Shown: positions 32,034 to 40,960 of the stretch, one piece after another | Numbering within the stretch: position 1 is the first letter of the stretch | How the letters are laid out: every line of letters starts with the position of its first letter | NCBI RefSeq assembly: GCF_019336435.1 | Contig: NZ_JAHWXQ010000001.1 | Location: 310,001 to 374,000 of the forward strand | From: Pontibacter populi | Lineage (GTDB): Bacteria > Bacteroidota > Bacteroidia > Cytophagales > Hymenobacteraceae | DNA length: 64,000 bases | Direction of reading: 5' to 3' | Program-made: the position numbers and the translations under genes | The notes under the pieces: generated by a model | What the model was told of the DNA's origin: nothing | Seen by the model: the letters and a program-made list of their open reading frames with translations, nothing else | The model's database searches: none

Positions 32034-33314
32034 ATGCCCCACCTAGAACTTTTCCAGACACTGGCAATCTCACTGGCGCTTGGCCTGTTGGTTGGTTTGC
32101 AGCGGCAACACCAGAACGCCCGCATTGCCGGTATCCGCACCTTCCCGCTAATTACCTTATTCGGAACTGTTTGTGCGTTGCTGGCCCAGGACTTTGGTGG
32201 CTGGATTTTAGGGGCCGGTGCGCTTGGCACTACAGCACTGTTGGTAGCTGCAAACCTGATGCAACGGCTGGATAAAAAAGTAGATATCGGTCAGACTACC
32301 GAAGCGGCGCTTTTACTGATGTTTGCTGTAGGCGCTTACCTGGTAACCGGAAAAACGGCAGTATGCGTGGCGCTTGGCGGAGCGGTGGCTGTCTTGTTGC
32401 ATCTGAAAGAAACACTACACCAGGCTGTCGCCCGCTTAGGTGAGAAAGACCTGCATGCTATCATGCAGTTTGTAGTGATCTCACTGGTTATCCTCCCGGT
32501 ACTCCCGAACCAGGCTTACGGACCATATCAGGTACTGAACCCATACAATATCTGGCTGATGGTGGTGCTTATAGTTGGCATCGGCCTGGCAGGATATTTT
32601 GCTTATAAGATCTTCGGAGACAAGGCAGGTACTTTGCTCGGTGGCATACTGGGCGGCCTTATTTCGAGTACTGCAACTACCGTTAGTTATGCCAAGCGCT
32701 CTAAGGAAGGAGTTGAGAGAGAAACCAACTATAACCTTATTGCGCTGGTGATCTTTATTGCCACCGCCATATCTTTGGTGCGCATTATAGTAGAGGTAGC
32801 CGTAGTGGCACCAGGTACGCTGGCTATAGTTGCTCCGCCGCTTGCTACCCTGGTCCTGCTCATGGCGGTGCTTATAGTGCTGGGGTTCTTTTTTAAGAAA
32901 GAAAACGCAGGCCGGATGCCGGAACAGGAAAACCCCGCCCAGCTCAAAACTGCGCTCGTATTCGGGGCTATTTATGCGATTGTTATAGTTGCTACCTCTG
33001 CTGCAAAAGACCACTTCGGCAATAGCGGACTGTACATTGTAGCCATTATTTCCGGCCTTACCGATGTGGACGCCATTACACTTTCCACCTCCAGGTTAAT
33101 GACAGCTGAAACTATAGATCAGCAAACAGGCTGGAAAGTAATCATGATTGCCGCACTTTCTAATATCGCTTTTAAAGGCGCTATGGTAGCTGTATTGGCT
33201 AACCGTGCATTGGTTATTAGGGTGGCATCACTTTTTGGCCTTTCGCTTGTAGCAGGTTTACTTATAGTTTGGCTGTGGCCCGAAGGCTTCGTGTTGGATT
33301 GGTTCGGGGAGTAA
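32034..33314 (+). CDS. MgtC/DUF4010 family integral membrane protein
   Basis: 426 residues with about ten to twelve hydrophobic segments. The N-terminal third is MgtC-like (LALGLLVGLQRQ, GIRTFPLITLFGTVCA), the rest is the DUF4010 domain with GGILGGLISSTATTVSYAKR and LYIVAIISGLTDVDAITLS as conserved blocks. These proteins are put in magnesium-related families by homology, but the transport role has not been shown for DUF4010 members. Single gene; the start lies beside the long hairpin that follows the RND operon. Confidence 0.85.
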   Translation: MPHLELFQTLAISLALGLLVGLQRQHQNARIAGIRTFPLITLFGTVCALLAQDFGGWILGAGALGTTALLVAANLMQRLDKKVDIGQTTEAALLLMFAVGAYLVTGKTAVCVALGGAVAVLLHLKETLHQAVARLGEKDLHAIMQFVVISLVILPVLPNQAYGPYQVLNPYNIWLMVVLIVGIGLAGYFAYKIFGDKAGTLLGGILGGLISSTATTVSYAKRSKEGVERETNYNLIALVIFIATAISLVRIIVEVAVVAPGTLAIVAPPLATLVLLMAVLIVLGFFFKKENAGRMPEQENPAQLKTALVFGAIYAIVIVATSAAKDHFGNSGLYIVAIISGLTDVDAITLSTSRLMTAETIDQQTGWKVIMIAALSNIAFKGAMVAVLANRALVIRVASLFGLSLVAGLLIVWLWPEGFVLDWFGE

Positions 33315-33417
33315 AAGTAGCTTGCGGACCATCAGATCTATTATGCTGATTTTTCCCTTCTGTAAGTATGCAGAAGTCCCTTATTACTAATCTCCTCCGT
33401 AAGGTTAATTTTGCTTG

Positions 33418-34287
33418 CTACTCCTTTGCTGTTTTACTAATTGAATCTAATTGCCTGAAAGCATTTGAGACTGCCTGGTGCATGATCGTAGCATGGTCTT
33501 CCTGTGGCAGATAGTCAAATAACACATTCACGTTTTTGCTTTTTGTGGCTCTAATCTTGTCTGCCAACAGGTTTGCATCTACTTCCATAACCCGGGGAAT
33601 AGCAGTTGGTGTAAGCCCCTCCTTGCCTACGCCTATATAAACGTCTGTTTGTTGCTTAAAAGCAGCATTCAGTATGTTTGAATCCTTATTTAATAAGGAT
33701 CCGTTGTCCCACCACAAACTTGGACTTACGATAATGTACTTACTAAAAAGAGTTGGTTTCTTTAATAAAATTTCTGTTGCTACAAGCCCGCCAAGCGATT
33801 GACCGATAAGGGTTTTGGCCTGCGTTGTTTTAAACTTTTGATTTATATAGGGTTGAAGTTCTGTTCCCAAGAAGTCAATAAACTTGTCTGAATGCCCTGT
33901 TGTTGGATACTGCTTTTTGTCTGCTTCTATAGTTGTAGGAAAAGTAAAGTCTCTTCTTCTGTCTACTGTTGCAATTCCGACCACAATCGATTTTGGCACC
34001 CTGTTTATCCACTCAAAACTGTTGTACTGCACAAGCCCCACGATATGAATAAAATCCTCATCAGCCGAACCGTCGAGTAAATAGATGACCGGGTATTTTA
34101 TGGTATCATTCGGATTGTAACCGTCCGGGAGATAAATATTCAGAATTCTTTTTTCACCTAATACTTTTGATTGAAGCGTGTGGATTTCTCCGAGCACAAA
34201 GGGACTACTTTTTTGTTGCTTAGCTTTTTGACCGCAGACTGAGAATGCATAAAAAGTAAGAATTAAAAGCGGCAGTAGTTTTTTCAT
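33418..34287 (-). CDS. Secreted alpha/beta-hydrolase, enterochelin-esterase/esterase D-like
   Basis: 289 residues from the ATG at 34287; the reading frame is open further upstream but only this start gives a signal peptide (MKKLLPLLILTFYAFSVCGQ). The putative esterase fold shows ILNIYLPDGYN, VIYLLDGSADEDF and the nucleophile elbow LIGQSLGGLVATE. An oxyanion and acid region PSLWWDNGSLL follows, and the His is probably in EDHATIMHQ. The family includes siderophore esterases and carbohydrate esterases. No iron-uptake gene is next to it, so the natural ester is unknown. Predicted periplasmic. Confidence 0.85.
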   Translation of the reverse strand: MKKLLPLLILTFYAFSVCGQKAKQQKSSPFVLGEIHTLQSKVLGEKRILNIYLPDGYNPNDTIKYPVIYLLDGSADEDFIHIVGLVQYNSFEWINRVPKSIVVGIATVDRRRDFTFPTTIEADKKQYPTTGHSDKFIDFLGTELQPYINQKFKTTQAKTLIGQSLGGLVATEILLKKPTLFSKYIIVSPSLWWDNGSLLNKDSNILNAAFKQQTDVYIGVGKEGLTPTAIPRVMEVDANLLADKIRATKSKNVNVLFDYLPQEDHATIMHQAVSNAFRQLDSISKTAKE

Positions 34288-34448
34288 TTTTCTTAATCTA
34301 TGTAGTGTCGTTTTTATTAACTGTTTACTTTCAGGATTTGCATTCGGGCAGGTTCCGGAGCATGGCACCAAACTCAAATAGAGGTTAAAACCTAAGTTTG
34401 CATGTTACCCAGCCTGAGACAAAGGCATGCAACCAGTTGGCAGTTCCT

Positions 34449-34799
34449 TTAGTTATTTGCTTCTTCAACGTGAAGTATATGCAGCAGTCTGTGAATTATT
34501 GGTGCAAAGATAACCGCAGTAATACTCAGAAATGCAACTCCACTGTATAGCGCATATAGTGATGAAAATATTTTTGCCGTAGGCGAGGTCATTTCCACAA
34601 CTGGTCCCATTCCGGTTAGGATCATACAAGCCATATAAAAACTATCGAGCCAGGATATTCCCCCAAATTTATGATAGCCAATAACCCCGATTAAAACTGA
34701 AACTATAATTAAACCTAACGCAACCAGCCCGTAACGTCCAAGTCTGAACACGAAGCTGGATAGCGGGGCCACTTTTTGTCTGCGGTTTTCTAATTTCAT
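34449..34799 (-). CDS. Two-helix pore-loop membrane protein, potassium-channel-like
   Basis: 116 residues from the ATG at 34799. A basic N-terminus is followed by a first membrane helix (YGLVALGLIIVSVLIGVIGY), a re-entrant segment SWLDSFYMACMILTGMGPVV and a second helix (LYALYSGVAFLSITAVIFAP). This is the layout of two-helix potassium channels such as KcsA. However, the filter TVGYGD is replaced by LTGMGP, so selectivity would differ or be lost. It may be an ion channel, possibly tetrameric; a gating domain is absent. Single gene with AT-rich flanks. Confidence 0.65.
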   Translation of the reverse strand: MKLENRRQKVAPLSSFVFRLGRYGLVALGLIIVSVLIGVIGYHKFGGISWLDSFYMACMILTGMGPVVEMTSPTAKIFSSLYALYSGVAFLSITAVIFAPIIHRLLHILHVEEANN

Positions 34800-35180
34800 T
34801 TCTTTTTGAGCTTTTCCAATACACCTTTCAGATACGCAAACTATGCAAAAAGCCAGCAAACGCTACTCCATAATAAGGGGAAGTGCACCGGCGAGCAGTT
34901 CTCCTAAATTAAAAGCAAGCACCGTTCCCCGGTGAAAGAATATACCGGGCGATAAAAACCAGTTTTCCCTAATATGAGCTTGGTATAGGCATTGCCCAAA
35001 AGCTGTATATTACTGTTATGTATAGCCAGTTTACTGCCTAACGACTTACTACAAATGGAATAACTGCGCTTGCTGCCGCAGGAAATACATACTAGTAAAC
35101 ATGTAGCAACAAACACGCTAAGAGTTTCCTAATAAAAGCCTAAGGGCTAAACTTTGCAGCAATGAATCAATTTATAAACC
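34800..35180. other. Non-coding spacer
   Basis: About 380 bases holding the promoter of the channel-like gene. Only short, unsupported open frames; one antisense frame at 34904-35116 has no recognisable feature. No repeat or RNA gene seen. Confidence 0.5.
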
Positions 35181-36911
35181 TTAAAAACCTACCACTGCAT
35201 CATCACCCCTCGGGTCAGCGCCTGCTTCTAATTTTCCGTTCGGCAATACAAGTATAGCATCCACTCTGCCATATCGATTGCGCTGCTCCAGCTTGTACCC
35301 TTTACTCTCAAGTATAGTTCTCACATTTGGGCTAATGGCGTCAGGCTCGTGCTGGATTACATCTGGTAACCACTGATGATGAAACCGCGGGGCTGCTACT
35401 GCCTGCTGCATCGTCATGTCATGCTCTACTACATTTAGTATGGCCTGGAAAACTGATGTAATAATTGTAGAACCGCCAGGAGTACCCACCACCATAAATA
35501 ACTTCCCATCCTTTTCCAGTATGGTTGGCGTCATAGAACTTAGCATGCGCTTACCGGGTGCAATGGCATTGGCCTCCCCTCCCACTAAACCGAACATGTT
35601 CGGCACACCTGGCTTCACACTGAAATCGTCCATCTCATTGTTAAGTAAGAAACCTGCACCATTAACTACTACTTTAGAGCCATAAGCGCCATTCAATGTT
35701 GTAGTGGTCGAGACTGCATTACCTGCCGGATCTATTATACTGAAATGGGTTGTCTGGTCTGACTCTAGAAACATCAGGTTACCAGCTTTTACTTCTGAAG
35801 ATGGCGTTGCTTTTTCCATACTAAACGTGCTAAGCCTTTCTTCCAGGTAAGATCTGTTGAGTAATTCCTGTACAGGTACTTTTACAAAATCAGGGTCACC
35901 CAGGTAGGTAGCACGGTCTGCATACACACGACGCTCGGCTTCTGTCATAAGCTGAATCACCTCCGCACTTTGCCACTTATACTTACTTAAGGTGCGCGGC
36001 TCTACCATAGCCAGTAGTTGCAGTAGCGCAATACCTCCGCTTGATGGCGGCGCCATTGAAATAACTTTATAGCCTTTATAGGTGCCTTCCAAAGGCTTTC
36101 GCCATACTGAAGTATAGTTTGCAAGATCCTCTTTTGAGATTATACCTTTCCCCTGCTGCATCTCCTGCACAAGCAAATCAGCTGTTTTGCCGGCGTAAAA
36201 ACCATCACGTCCTTTATCCCGAATCCGTTCCAGTGTTAGTGCCAGATCTTTATGAAAGATCGTATCACCGGCTTGCCACTTCTGTTTTTGAGTAAGGTAA
36301 GGCGTATGCTTGTTGATCTTCAGAAATTCTTCCCGTGTATTATTTAAGCCTTCTGCTTCTCTTGGGGTCAACACAACACCATTACGCGCAAGGTCAATTG
36401 CAGGCTGCACCAGTTCAGCCCACGGAAGCACACCAAGTTTCTGATGCAGTTTAACCATGCCATCTACAGTGCCAGGTATACCCACTGCTAAATGTCCGTC
36501 TGTACTCAGGCCTGCAATTACATTAGCAGCACTATCCTGGTACATCGTAGCAAAGGCTGCGGCGGGTGCGGTCTCGCGATAATCAATAGATCCGGTTTCA
36601 CCATTTGAGGAACGATACACAGTAAAACCACCGCCACCAATATTGCCGGCCACCGGGAAAACCACCGCCAGGGCAAACTGCGTTGCAACTGTTGCATCAA
36701 AGGCATTCCCTCCCTTTCTCATTATCTCTAATCCTACCCGGGAGGCTTCAGGATGCGCAGACACAACCATTGCTTTATCTGCAAGCACACCCCTGTTCTG
36801 GGATCCATCTATCGTATTAACTAAGCTAACACAACCATTAACAATAAAACTTAATGATGTGATGACCAGCAAGGCTTTTAAACCAGCTGTTTTAAGTAAA
36901 GAGCTATACAT
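35181..36911 (-). CDS. ggt: Gamma-glutamyltransferase (gamma-glutamyltranspeptidase) lipoprotein
   Basis: 576 residues from the ATG at 36911. It hydrolyses glutathione and transfers gamma-glutamyl groups outside the cytoplasm. The N-terminus is a lipoprotein signal (FIVNGC), followed by KAMVVSAHPEASRVGLEIMR, GGNAFDATVA and the Gly-rich GGGGFTVYR. Self-cleavage is expected before the nucleophile Thr in QTTHFSIIDPAGNAVS. The C-terminal small subunit has LNNEMDDF and PGGSTIITSVFQ. Length and motifs are complete. The single gene is preceded by a spacer of about 400 bases. Confidence 0.95.
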   Translation of the reverse strand: MYSSLLKTAGLKALLVITSLSFIVNGCVSLVNTIDGSQNRGVLADKAMVVSAHPEASRVGLEIMRKGGNAFDATVATQFALAVVFPVAGNIGGGGFTVYRSSNGETGSIDYRETAPAAAFATMYQDSAANVIAGLSTDGHLAVGIPGTVDGMVKLHQKLGVLPWAELVQPAIDLARNGVVLTPREAEGLNNTREEFLKINKHTPYLTQKQKWQAGDTIFHKDLALTLERIRDKGRDGFYAGKTADLLVQEMQQGKGIISKEDLANYTSVWRKPLEGTYKGYKVISMAPPSSGGIALLQLLAMVEPRTLSKYKWQSAEVIQLMTEAERRVYADRATYLGDPDFVKVPVQELLNRSYLEERLSTFSMEKATPSSEVKAGNLMFLESDQTTHFSIIDPAGNAVSTTTTLNGAYGSKVVVNGAGFLLNNEMDDFSVKPGVPNMFGLVGGEANAIAPGKRMLSSMTPTILEKDGKLFMVVGTPGGSTIITSVFQAILNVVEHDMTMQQAVAAPRFHHQWLPDVIQHEPDAISPNVRTILESKGYKLEQRNRYGRVDAILVLPNGKLEAGADPRGDDAVVGF

Positions 36912-37320
36912 GTGCAAAAAGATAGAGGTGACAGGAATTAACTTACGAACTATAGATGATCTGCTTCACAAGCCAAGTATATCTGGTTCGAAAGCAGGGG
37001 TCTTATAAATGTAATTAAACTTTTAAATATACCGACATATTAGCATCAGGCACTGTTAAAGTTAAAGCCTTTTAAAGATACCTCCCCGGAGTAAAATCTG
37101 ATACGTTTTATAAATGATACAGCTGTGACGCACTAATAAATTAAAGCACCAGACAAACCAGATAAAACAACTCTACTTGTCTAGCACTGCGGTTTTAACT
37201 ATACCTGTGAGCCTGAATAGTGCTTGAACAATTAAGCGAAGTTATTTCAGCCAAATCAATTTTGTAGGCATTGCGCGTTTAAGTCTATACTGATGTCAGC
37301 GTATTTTTGACCTATCTACT
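36912..37320. other. Spacer between ggt and the M1 peptidase remnant
   Basis: About 400 AT-rich bases, with AACTATA-type copies near 36950 and 37199. It should hold the ggt promoter. No gene or repeat recognised. Confidence 0.5.
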
Positions 37321-37800
37321 CTACATTTTCACATCCTGGGTATTATCCTTTAACTCCCAATCTACGAGCAGGTAGTTCGGATCTATACCTGCTTTTGCAG
37401 GTCTGCCCGGAACCAGTATGGTAACAGTTTGATTTGGTGAATTTATTAAGTGTTTTTTCAGGTATAGAGGCTTTCCTCTCTCCTCACCTTTGTGAGCCGG
37501 GCCAAAGATACCTACCTCCACCCAGTCCTTTATAGGAGCCTTAGTTTCTACGCCAATGCTATCTACCACAAATTTCCGTGTCTACAGGTTAAGCGTTACT
37601 TGCCAGGCTCCTGTTTTGGTTTGCTTTGCTGTGGCTTGCTCTGTTTTAAGTTCCCAGAAAGTGTTAGTTGCAAACAGGTCATGTAGCAGCGGTTGGAGCG
37701 AGTCTGGCGTTACTACTTTGAACTCGTGGTACAGGTTTGCTTATAGTTTGGCTATAGTAGGAGAGTTTTGTGCCGGATTGGTTGAGCAGGTAAAATAGCT
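37321..37800 (-). pseudogene. C-terminal remnant of an M1-type aminopeptidase/ABC permease gene
   Basis: On the minus strand one frame reads LYHEFKVVTPDSLQPLLHDL, FATNTFWELKTEQATAK and GAWQVTLNL. It then hits a TAG at 37582-37584 and continues in the same frame as TRKFVVDSIGVETKAPIKDW, VEVGIFGPAHKGEERGKPLY and PGRPAKAGIDPNYLLVDW, to the stop at 37321. A second in-frame stop (TAA) lies at 37741-37743. The pattern with VTPDSLQ, then KxxVDxxG, then GKPLYLKKH and AGIDPNYLLVD matches the end of Bacteroidota M1 peptidase-permease fusion proteins. Only the last 150 or so codons remain, so this is a decayed fragment. Confidence 0.75.
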
Positions 37801-37904
37801 CTAAAGACGCTACATATTGCATCTCCGTGCATAGCAGTTTCCAAAAGGTTCTTCCACAACTATAGAAAAGTTTATAATAAAGATTCATGCAGCTCTAAGC
37901 CTAT

Positions 37905-37940
37905 AAAACAAAAAAGCCTGAGCTGTGTAGCTCAGGCTTT
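37905..37940 (-). terminator. Terminator of the tRNA-Ser gene
   Basis: The stem AAAGCCTGAGCT / AGCTCAGGCTTT with loop GTGT is followed on the minus strand by a T-rich run. It sits directly after the tRNA-Ser 3' end. Confidence 0.88.
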
Positions 37941-37941
37941 G

Positions 37942-38026
37942 CAGAGAGTGAGGGATTCGAACCCCCGGACCTGTTACAGTCAACGGTTTTCAAGACCGCC
38001 GCGTTCGACCACTCCGCCAACTCTCT
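37942..38026 (-). tRNA. tRNA-Ser (anticodon UGA)
   Basis: An 85-nt tRNA on the minus strand. Acceptor arms are AGAGAGT (5') and ACTCTCT (3') with a G discriminator; CCA is not encoded. The anticodon loop is CTTGAAA with anticodon TGA (plus-strand 37990-37992), flanked by the stem GCGGT/ACCGT. A long variable arm, expected for class II serine tRNA, lies between the anticodon and T arms, and the T loop GTTCGAATC is standard. The terminator at 37905 follows at once. Confidence 0.96.
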
Positions 38027-38164
38027 GTAATTAATCGTGCACAAAAGTATGGTGCTGTGCTCAATTTTCAAAACTATACGGTAATATTTTTTGCTTGTTT
38101 TACCGCTTAAACTATAAACCCCTGATTCAGAAGAACAAAATTTTATAGTTCACCAGCCTTTTCG

Positions 38165-39127
38165 CTACACCGTTTCTTCTGCAACCAGCTTTTTGCGGCG
38201 AACCAGGCGTTTAGTCACCGAATCAATACTCACATTTATCTCGAAACCCAGTATCAGGATCATCGAAATAAAGTCCAGCCAGATCATCAAACCTATCAGC
38301 GCCCCAATGGAGCCGTAGAATTTGTTATAAGTATCGAAAGCACTGATGTACATTGAAAAGATCATCGACACCAGGAAGATCAGACCCGTAGCTACTACAG
38401 CCCCTGCCGAAAAGAAAGGCCATTTATCTTCGATAGCCGGAACGTAATAATAGATAAGGGAAGTAGCCAGCAAGAACAACAAGACGATAGCCACATACTT
38501 CAGGATTACGATCAAAGTATAAGTATAACTTTCTGTTACCACTTCATAAAACACCAGCGCATCCAGTATCCATTGGCCGAAGAAGATAGCAGCCACTGCC
38601 GTGAAAAGAATAAGCGACAAAGCCACAGTAAGTATAGTTGCAATCAGGCGTTTCCTGACATAGGTGCGCTTGTAGAATGTGTGGTATTTTTTGTCAAAAG
38701 CATCCATCAACGACATAATGCCATTCGTGGAAAGTACCAGCGCAAACAGAAAACCGAATGATAATAGCCCCCCACGCGGTTTGTTTACGATATCTTCTAT
38801 AGTTCCGTAAGCAACCGTATACATTTCAGTTGGTAGAAAATCTGTAAGAAAGCTCAGAATGTTCTCGCTCAGGTCCATTTGCAGCACACTCGGTATGTAG
38901 GGAATGAGCGTGAAGAGGAAGATGATGCTCGGAAAAATTGCCAGCGTAAAGTTGAAGGCCATGTAAGAGGCGCGCTTGGTGATGGAGTCCAGGCGTAGCT
39001 CGCCCAGCAGCACATCGGCCACCTCATACACCGACGACTGCCCGTTGTTAAACCGCCACCTTTTCAAGAAAACGATAAACTTACGGTAAGCCCTGCGGCG
39101 CTTCAGGTATTGCTGGTTATACTTCAT
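38165..39127 (-). CDS. YihY/virulence factor BrkB family membrane protein
   Basis: 320 residues with six hydrophobic segments (for example FLFTLIPYIPSVL, LIATILTVALSLILFTAVAAI and IGALIGLMIWLDFISMILIL). Family blocks are RASYMAFNFTLAIFPSIIF near the start and YNKFYGSIGALIGLMIW near the end. Despite the former RNase BN label, members are thought to be inner-membrane transporters or envelope proteins with no proven activity. The C-terminus is rich in Arg and Lys. Its start overlaps the stop of the thioesterase gene by 4 bases, so the two are translationally coupled. Confidence 0.9.
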   Translation of the reverse strand: MKYNQQYLKRRRAYRKFIVFLKRWRFNNGQSSVYEVADVLLGELRLDSITKRASYMAFNFTLAIFPSIIFLFTLIPYIPSVLQMDLSENILSFLTDFLPTEMYTVAYGTIEDIVNKPRGGLLSFGFLFALVLSTNGIMSLMDAFDKKYHTFYKRTYVRKRLIATILTVALSLILFTAVAAIFFGQWILDALVFYEVVTESYTYTLIVILKYVAIVLLFLLATSLIYYYVPAIEDKWPFFSAGAVVATGLIFLVSMIFSMYISAFDTYNKFYGSIGALIGLMIWLDFISMILILGFEINVSIDSVTKRLVRRKKLVAEETV

Positions 39128-39537
39128 TCGCTAAAATACGAATCCAGTTTCTGGTGTATCAACTCAGGCACTGCTGTTGGCCTGCCGGTCTGCATATCTA
39201 CAAAAACCATGGTAGTTTCGCCTATATTCAGTAGTGTTTGCTCCTCGTTATACACTTCGTATTCAAACTTTATACGTGTACCGAGTGGCTTATGCTTTAC
39301 AAACAGCTTAATGGTTAGCAGGTCATCGTACTTAGCCGGGCGTATATACTTGCATTTCAGCTCCAGTACGGGCATCATAGTTCCGGTGGCTTCCATCTCT
39401 TTGTAATGAATGCCCAGCCTGCGAAACACTTCGGTACGTGCTACTTCGTAATAAGCGCCATAGTTGCCATAGTAAACATAACCCATCTGGTCGGTTTCGG
39501 CATAGCGCACACGTATCTGTACTTCTGATTCGAACAT
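39124..39537 (-). CDS. Acyl-CoA thioesterase, 4HBT/YbgC family
   Basis: 137 residues forming a single hotdog fold. The signature is VRYAETDQMGYVYYGNYGAYYEVAR, where the Asp in ETDQMG and the Tyr/Asn following it mark the active site of the 4-hydroxybenzoyl-CoA thioesterase family. The rest (LKCKYIRPAKYDDLLTIKL) fits the beta-sheet core. It hydrolyses acyl-CoA or acyl-ACP thioesters in the cytoplasm. The next gene, yihY, overlaps its stop by 4 bases. Confidence 0.93.
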   Translation of the reverse strand: MFESEVQIRVRYAETDQMGYVYYGNYGAYYEVARTEVFRRLGIHYKEMEATGTMMPVLELKCKYIRPAKYDDLLTIKLFVKHKPLGTRIKFEYEVYNEEQTLLNIGETTMVFVDMQTGRPTAVPELIHQKLDSYFSE

Positions 39538-39634
39538 AGTTTTTATTCTGACAAAGGATTTTTTGACTTAAGACAAAGGACAGTAATTATAAACTTCTCT
39601 TTTGTCCTTTGTCAAACAGTCTTTCGTCCAAGTG

Positions 39635-40705
39635 TTATTTTAAGATCCTGCGCTCGTTCAGGGCCTTCTGGTAGCGGCGGGCGTTAGCCTGGTGCTCAGC
39701 TACTGTTACCGCAAAACTATGGTAACCTGAGAAGTCTTCTTTAGCGCAGAAATAAATATAATCGTGTTTCTCCGGGTTTAGCACCGCATCTATACTGGAA
39801 ATGTTTGGCACATTTATCGGGCCCGGTGGTAAGCCTTTATAGCGGTAAGTATTGTAAGGCGAATCGTGACGAAGGTGCACGTTAAGTACACGGCGGATGC
39901 TAAAATCACCCACACCAAAAACTACAGTCGGGTCAGCCTGAAGCAGCATTCCTTTTTCCAGACGGTTCAGGTAAACACCGGCAACGCGTGGCTTTTCGTC
40001 GTTCTTTATAGTTTCAGCCTGAACTATAGATGCCAGCGTAGAAACCTGCTGCTGTGTTAAATTCAGCTTTTCGGCTTTCTCAAGGCGCTCTTCTGTCCAG
40101 AACTTATCATACTCCGACTTCATACGTTCCATCAGCTCTTTAGCAGTAATGGTCCAGTAAACTTCGTAGGTATTCGGGATAAACATGCTTACCACATTGG
40201 TCGTGTCGAAGTCCAGGGTTCCCAGGTATTCCGGATCGCTCAGCAGTGCGTCTATTTCCTCTTCGGATGGTTCTACCTCGGCAGCAAGTTTCTCGGCGAG
40301 CTGGTTGCGTAGACGCACATTCGTAAAGGTTAGTTTTACCGGCGTCTGTTGCCCGGTACGCAGCACACCAATTAACTGGCGGTTGCCCCACCCACTTTCC
40401 AGCTTATAACGGCCCGGCTTTACCAGTTCGTCATAGTCCATCAGCTTGGCCATAAAGCGCAGCGACAGCGGATCGATGATTACACCACTTGCTTCCACGG
40501 AGTCCATGGCCTGTTCGTAGGTGGCACCGGTCGGGATGTATACGTAAGTATCCTGATCTTTTGTGTCTACATTGGTGGTATACACGATCTGGTACGCATA
40601 ATAAGAGAAGGAGACAAACAGCAGTACAAACAGCACCGACAAGGCAGGTATTACCTTACTCTTTTCTTTTTTCTTTCTTTTGGTTGTAGTGACTTTCTTA
40701 GCCAT
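39635..40705 (-). CDS. mltG: Endolytic murein transglycosylase MltG
   Basis: 356 residues. The N-terminus is basic (KKVTTTKRKKKEKSKV), with one membrane helix (VIPALSVLFVLLFVSFSYYAY) anchoring it to the inner membrane. The YceG domain is complete: VSTLASIVQAETIKNDEKPR carries the catalytic Glu, and AGVYLNRLEKGMLLQADPTV and the end LPPGPINVPNISSIDAVLNP are conserved blocks. It cuts nascent glycan strands and helps set their length. It lies about 100 bases upstream of the thioesterase-yihY pair, on the same strand, and may be co-transcribed with them. Confidence 0.95.
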   Translation of the reverse strand: MAKKVTTTKRKKKEKSKVIPALSVLFVLLFVSFSYYAYQIVYTTNVDTKDQDTYVYIPTGATYEQAMDSVEASGVIIDPLSLRFMAKLMDYDELVKPGRYKLESGWGNRQLIGVLRTGQQTPVKLTFTNVRLRNQLAEKLAAEVEPSEEEIDALLSDPEYLGTLDFDTTNVVSMFIPNTYEVYWTITAKELMERMKSEYDKFWTEERLEKAEKLNLTQQQVSTLASIVQAETIKNDEKPRVAGVYLNRLEKGMLLQADPTVVFGVGDFSIRRVLNVHLRHDSPYNTYRYKGLPPGPINVPNISSIDAVLNPEKHDYIYFCAKEDFSGYHSFAVTVAEHQANARRYQKALNERRILK

Positions 40706-40820
40706 AATAGTAATAAAGGCGCAAAGGAGGTTTATAGTTTCTGCGCCTGTTGTTATATCGGGGTCAAAAATAACACTTATGTTGCTAATTGCGAATGAGT
40801 AGCTATGCGAATGAATGAAT

Positions 40821-40828
40821 TATATTTG
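40821..40828 (+). promoter_or_regulatory. Possible -7 box upstream of the t6A synthase gene
   Basis: TATATTTG matches TAnnTTTG about 130 bases before the ATG at 40961. The intervening leader holds several AACTATA copies (about 40857-40957), the last of which runs into the start codon region. Confidence 0.4.
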
Positions 40829-40960
40829 CGCAACTGCACCAGCGGCCTTAAAACAAACTATAGCACAAGCGGCACTGCCTTAAACTATAGCAAAACGTTT
40901 GGCCCCTGAAAAGAGTATGCCTATAAAACTATACTTTAAAGATATTCTATACTATAAACT

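Noticed and set aside
33418-34377. Longer start for the esterase at 34377
   Set aside because: It would add 30 residues before a clear signal peptide; the ATG at 34287 fits better.
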